DNA of 16,152 nt from positions 1-16,152 of the forward strand of contig CANQVY010000012.1 of the NCBI GenBank assembly GCA_947627405.1. Direction: 5' to 3'. Position numbers and translations under genes: made by a program. Below the pieces are notes generated by a model. That model was not told where the DNA came from, did not search any database, and was given only the letters and a program-made list of their open reading frames with translations. The stretch is from an uncultured Bacilli bacterium (lineage in GTDB: Bacteria > Bacillota_I > Bacilli_A > RF39 > UBA660). Of the stretch, positions 13,680 to 16,152 are shown piece after piece. How positions within the stretch are numbered: position 1 is the stretch's first letter; every line of letters begins with the position of its first letter.

Positions 13680-13760
13680 TCTTATCACCTTCTATAAGAG
13701 TACTACCATAAAAATTTTCTATATTAAATTTATATAGTATATAGTTTACGTTTTTAGACA

Positions 13761-13788
13761 AAAAAAAAGAAATGATTCCACATTTCTT
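13761..13788 (-). terminator. Intrinsic terminator of mraY
   Basis: On minus, AAGAAATG (13788-13781), a 6-nt loop, CATTTCTT (13774-13767), then a T run to 13761. The stem overlaps the mraY TAA (13789-13787). Confidence 0.85.
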
Positions 13789-14767
13789 ATAACCATACTC
13801 CAAAGAATATGCCGGCCATTGCTAAAGTGAGCCCTACAACTATAAATGCTTTTACAATATCAACTTCACTCCATCCTAGTTTTTCAAAATGATGATGAAG
13901 TGGTGTCATTAAAAATAACCTTCTTTTAAAGACAAATAACCATATCACTTGTAAAATTACACTTAATGTTTCTATAACAAAGACTCCAGCTACTACTAAT
14001 AAAGTTACTTCTCGATGAACAATAATGGCAATAGAAGCCATAACGGCTCCTAAAGCTAAGGAACCCGTATCTCCCATGATTACTTTTGCTGGATGCATAT
14101 TGAATATCAAAAATCCCATAACAGATCCTGTTAATACTAAGGCAAAATATCCAATATCTTCAAATCCTACCATTAAAGAAATCATAGCAAATGCAATGAG
14201 TGCTACGGCAGATAAACTTCCCGCCAATCCATCTAATCCATCCGTTAAATTCACAGCATTAGAACTTCCAATTAATATAAATAAGATAAATAAACCATAG
14301 AACCATCCCATTTCTATATTAATATGTAAAGTACTAACAACCAGAGCTGTTGATCCCCCATTTTTAATATATATATAGAAGAAAGCAACGGCCACTAACA
14401 ATTGAAAAAATAATTTTTGATAAGTATTTAAACCTTCATTATCTTTCTTTTTGATACTTAAATAATCGTCTAAAAATCCAATTAATGCATAACAAACAAA
14501 AACTAATAAAGTTAAATATAATGACCAATGCCAAGTTAGTTTATTTGTAATTACTAGAAATAAAGTCACCAGAACTGTAGGCACAATAAAAATTAAACCA
14601 CCCATTGTTGGGGTTCCTTGCTTTTCTCTGTGGTTATCCCCAACAAAAATACTAATTATTTGTCCTACTTTCATTTTTTTTAATAAAGGAATTAATAGCA
14701 ATCCTAAAAATATAGAAGATAAAAATCCCAACATAACTGTAAATACGGCTTTTGTCAATGTAAGCAT
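13787..14767 (-). CDS. mraY: Phospho-N-acetylmuramoyl-pentapeptide transferase
   Basis: Integral membrane enzyme that joins UDP-MurNAc-pentapeptide to undecaprenyl phosphate, giving lipid I. The 326-aa product has about ten membrane segments and the family motifs in order: DNHREKQGTPTMGG (about 43-56), IGFLDDYLSIKKKDNEGL with the DD pair near 99-100, NAVNLTDGLDGLAG, MGDTGSLALGA, and the His-rich cytoplasmic loop MTPLHHHFEKLGW. AGAGG precedes the ATG. It is transcribed alone from a consensus promoter and closed by a terminator, so it is uncoupled from murD, ftsW and murG, which follow it in many dcw clusters. Confidence 0.96.
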   Translation of the reverse strand: MLTLTKAVFTVMLGFLSSIFLGLLLIPLLKKMKVGQIISIFVGDNHREKQGTPTMGGLIFIVPTVLVTLFLVITNKLTWHWSLYLTLLVFVCYALIGFLDDYLSIKKKDNEGLNTYQKLFFQLLVAVAFFYIYIKNGGSTALVVSTLHINIEMGWFYGLFILFILIGSSNAVNLTDGLDGLAGSLSAVALIAFAMISLMVGFEDIGYFALVLTGSVMGFLIFNMHPAKVIMGDTGSLALGAVMASIAIIVHREVTLLVVAGVFVIETLSVILQVIWLFVFKRRLFLMTPLHHHFEKLGWSEVDIVKAFIVVGLTLAMAGIFFGVWL

Positions 14768-14815
14768 ATAAAAACCTCTTTTCTGTTAATAAATTATACT
14801 ATAAAAAATATTAAT

Positions 14816-14843
14816 TTAATATCAATTTCTGATAATTTGTCAA
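14816..14843 (-). promoter_or_regulatory. Possible second mraY promoter
   Basis: A second TTGACA (14843-14838) lies 30 bp downstream of the first -35. At 16 bp it is followed by TATTAA (14821-14816), a weak -10. A further TTGATA with TATAGT/TATAAT boxes lies still closer to the gene. Confidence 0.35.
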
Positions 14844-14844
14844 A

Positions 14845-14873
14845 ATTATACAAACATTTACAATTATTGTCAA
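14845..14873 (-). promoter_or_regulatory. Perfect consensus sigma-A promoter of mraY
   Basis: Minus strand TTGACA (14873-14868), exactly 17 bp, TATAAT (14850-14845): a full match to the vegetative consensus. The start would be near 14838, leaving a ~70-nt AT-rich leader before the mraY ATG. Confidence 0.85.
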
Positions 14874-14887
14874 AAAAAAAGAAAAAG

Positions 14888-15124
14888 TTAATTTCCATAA
14901 TTTTTTGCGATAAAACCAGGTAAAACTTTTTCACTAAATTCCTCTGAAGATATATTTTCAATTTGTAAATCATAATCTTTATTTATTATTTTTCCAAAAA
15001 AGGAATCTACTTCATTTTTATCATTGGTAAAATAAGCATATGTATCTCCATCAATTTCTACAGTCTCAATTACCATATAATCTTTTCCATCTTCTAAAGT
15101 AAAGATCAATCCTTCATATTTCAT
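14888..15124 (-). CDS. Small acidic beta-rich protein, paralogue of the 13105-13326 product
   Basis: A 78-aa unrecognised protein. Residues 14-39 (KDYMVIETVEIDGDTYAY then FTNDKNEV) match the 73-aa protein beyond mraY with 9 identities in 26 and many conservative changes. The C-terminal part (FFGKIINKDYDLQIENISSEEF then SEKVLPGFIAKNYG) differs but also ends in a helix with aromatic residues. AAGGGGG lies 10 nt upstream of the ATG, which overlaps the preceding TGA as ATGA. A poor hairpin and a T-rich tract (14871-14889) may terminate it just before the mraY promoter. Confidence 0.8.
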   Translation of the reverse strand: MKYEGLIFTLEDGKDYMVIETVEIDGDTYAYFTNDKNEVDSFFGKIINKDYDLQIENISSEEFSEKVLPGFIAKNYGN

Positions 15125-15519
15125 GATCGATTGACCCCCTTAATTGAATCTTCTTGCCGTAAAGATTGACCAATGGCTTCTCGAACTAAATTTGAATTCC
15201 AAGATTTTAAATGTTCAAATGTAGAACAACAAGTATTTAAAAATTCAACTGCTTTCTGTTGATCTACACCTGAAATTGTAGCATTTATCATTCCTAAAAT
15301 GGGATTCATTGATGAAGTATTTTCTGAATTATTGACTATATCCGCTAAAGATTTTGCTTTAGGATCTTCTGTTAGAGCAGATATGGAAAATGGGATATTT
15401 GTTTTATTGACTTGTAACTGCTCATTGCTTGTCTTCATTCTGTCCATATAATTTTGAAAAAATGAAGCTCTTTCTCTAAATAATTTTTCATTTCCTTTTT
15501 CTACATTCACTACATTCAT
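15121..15519 (-). CDS. Small helical protein, first gene of the unit upstream of mraY
   Basis: Unrecognised 132-aa soluble protein. The N-terminal ~35 residues are helical and charged (EKLFRERASFFQNYMDRMKT), the middle is rich in N, S and T (DIVNNSENTSSMNPILGM), and the C-terminal part (GVDQQKAVEFLNTCCSTFEHLK) is amphipathic with a CC pair. No signal peptide. AGGAGG sits 6 nt before the ATG. It lies 43 bp after the membrane-protein gene with no terminator between, so these are probably one operon. It has the same position relative to its partner as the 117-aa gene near ftsW, but I see no clear sequence similarity between the two first genes. Confidence 0.75.
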   Translation of the reverse strand: MNVVNVEKGNEKLFRERASFFQNYMDRMKTSNEQLQVNKTNIPFSISALTEDPKAKSLADIVNNSENTSSMNPILGMINATISGVDQQKAVEFLNTCCSTFEHLKSWNSNLVREAIGQSLRQEDSIKGVNRS

Positions 15520-15562
15520 ATAAACCTCCTATTGATATAGTCATCAAAAACAAAGAATCTTT

Positions 15563-16152
15563 TTATTTACAAGTATACCCTTCACTTTCTAATGCTTTTT
15601 TTAAGTTTTGATAACTAATATTGTTATTTTCTATATCTAATAAACTCATTCCATTCTGTTTAGCTGTAGCTGTTACTCTTACTGTATTTTCTGTTTCTTT
15701 AATATCTATTTTTATTCCTTCTTTTTCATATTGTTTCATTTCTTGTTTTAATGTTTCGACCAAAGTACTTGCTGCTGTTTTAGCTTCGTTTTCCATACCA
15801 CTTAAATCGATTACAATAATTGCCCTAACATAATTGGCTTTATCACCACTAAATTTAACTTCTACCGTTTGTTCCATCTTCATACCCGAATACTCTTCCG
15901 ATGTCGTGCAATTCAATTTTTTTCCTCCAAATACTAAATAAGCAATAGCGGCAAGCACCACAACTACCAATGCAATAAATATATATTTTCCATACTTACT
16001 CATAAATCCTTTTGTGTTTTTGTTTATATTTGTATTAAGAGGTGGAACTGGTCCCATATTTGGATTCATATTTATTCCTTGATTCATATTAGGAACTGGA
16101 TTTACTGGAGTTTCCATTTGAGGCATTCCTTGATTCATATCAGGTACTGGAT
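15563..16152 (-). CDS. Single-pass membrane protein with Met/Asn/Pro-rich N-terminal tail (5' end outside the window)
   Basis: The reading frame stays open to the right edge, and the residues before the first in-window Met (PVPD) continue the repeat, while no ribosome binding site precedes that Met; the true start is therefore outside. Visible from 16138: a repetitive M/N/P/Q tail with PVPxMNQG-type units (about 1-40), a basic stretch KGFMSKYGK, a membrane segment (about 52-70), then an exterior domain of about 120 residues. That domain begins with C77 and ends with C190, which could form a disulfide, and it has a beta-alpha pattern (VEVKFSGDKANYVRAIIVIDL; TASTLVETLKQEMKQYEKEG; IKIDIKETENTVRVTATAKQ). 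It vaguely resembles DUF1307/YehR-type lipoprotein domains, but that is uncertain. Confidence 0.8.
   Translation of the reverse strand, partial: PVPDMNQGMPQMETPVNPVPNMNQGINMNPNMGPVPPLNTNINKNTKGFMSKYGKYIFIALVVVVLAAIAYLVFGGKKLNCTTSEEYSGMKMEQTVEVKFSGDKANYVRAIIVIDLSGMENEAKTAASTLVETLKQEMKQYEKEGIKIDIKETENTVRVTATAKQNGMSLLDIENNNISYQNLKKALESEGYTCK

Noticed and set aside
13680..13760. Riboswitch or attenuator upstream of the 117-aa gene
   Set aside because: Only short AT-rich dyads (CTATAT/ATATAG) are visible; no known aptamer motif and no terminator hairpin between it and the gene.
14025..14300. 91-codon plus-strand frame inside mraY
   Set aside because: Antisense shadow of conserved MraY coding sequence, without promoter or ribosome binding site; other antisense frames (793-1065, 7010-7243, 12492-12722) fail likewise.
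13105..15519. Toxin-antitoxin interpretation of the overlapping small-gene pairs
   Set aside because: The gene sizes and overlaps fit, but neither protein shows a recognisable toxin fold, RNase motif or DNA-binding antitoxin domain, and the shared part is a small beta-rich segment.
15121..15519. WXG100/LXG type VII secretion substrate
   Set aside because: The helical N-terminus and size are suggestive, but there is no WxG motif, no paired-helix pattern and no type VII component nearby.
5465..15519. Alternative genetic code (TGA as Trp)
   Set aside because: TGA ends two genes exactly where the next starts overlap, and tryptophans in MraY, FtsW and gmk-neighbour genes are encoded by TGG.

Overview
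The window is AT-rich, densely packed chromosomal DNA from a low-GC Gram-positive (Firmicutes/Bacilli-type) bacterium. The evidence is a DnaI helicase loader, MraY and FtsW (so the cell makes peptidoglycan), strong AGGAGG/AGGTGA ribosome binding sites, consensus TTGACA/TATAAT promoters and a T-box leader. TGA is used as a stop (for example at 7057 and 15121, each inside an ATGA overlap with the next start), so this is not a code-4 mollicute. I cannot name the species; an uncultured gut Bacilli lineage would fit.

Layout. Nearly everything is on the minus strand; only a small Asn-rich protein (2774-3058) and guanylate kinase (4777-5472) are on plus. Reading along minus from the right edge: a 5'-truncated single-pass membrane protein, a small two-gene unit (15121-15519 and 14888-15124), mraY with its own strong promoter and terminator, a second two-gene unit (13326-13679 and 13105-13326), ftsW, signal peptidase I, and a large N-terminally anchored Ig-like repeat protein. 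Next come a PH-like protein, two translationally coupled flavoproteins (HI0933/BaiN-like, then a COG2509-type FAD dehydrogenase), convergent gmk, a Cys-rich unknown protein, a 2-TM small protein overlapping a DUF3603-like protein, the Asn-rich protein, an M29 aminopeptidase, a lysine-rich histone-H1-like tail-anchored protein and dnaI. At the left edge a promoter and the first ~130 nt of a T-box riboswitch run out of the window. In Bacillus dnaI sits just before thrS, so a threonyl-tRNA synthetase probably follows.

Functional themes. MraY (lipid I), FtsW (septal glycan polymerase) and LepB (secretion) form a cell-envelope block, looking like a remnant of the division/cell-wall cluster with murD and murG absent between mraY and ftsW and a small-gene unit in their place. 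The second genes of the two units flanking mraY (73 and 78 aa) align without gaps over residues 14-39, so they look like paralogues. dnaI and the lysine-rich membrane-anchored protein form a possible DNA/replication pair.

Two structural habits recur. Intrinsic terminators overlap the stop codon of the gene they end (at least six cases). An AGGTGA- or GGGTGA-type Shine-Dalgarno often places an in-frame GTG exactly nine bases before the real ATG (five genes), which would mislead a longest-ORF caller. I saw no tRNA, rRNA, CRISPR array, insertion sequence or prophage, and no gene-free stretch above 300 bases.
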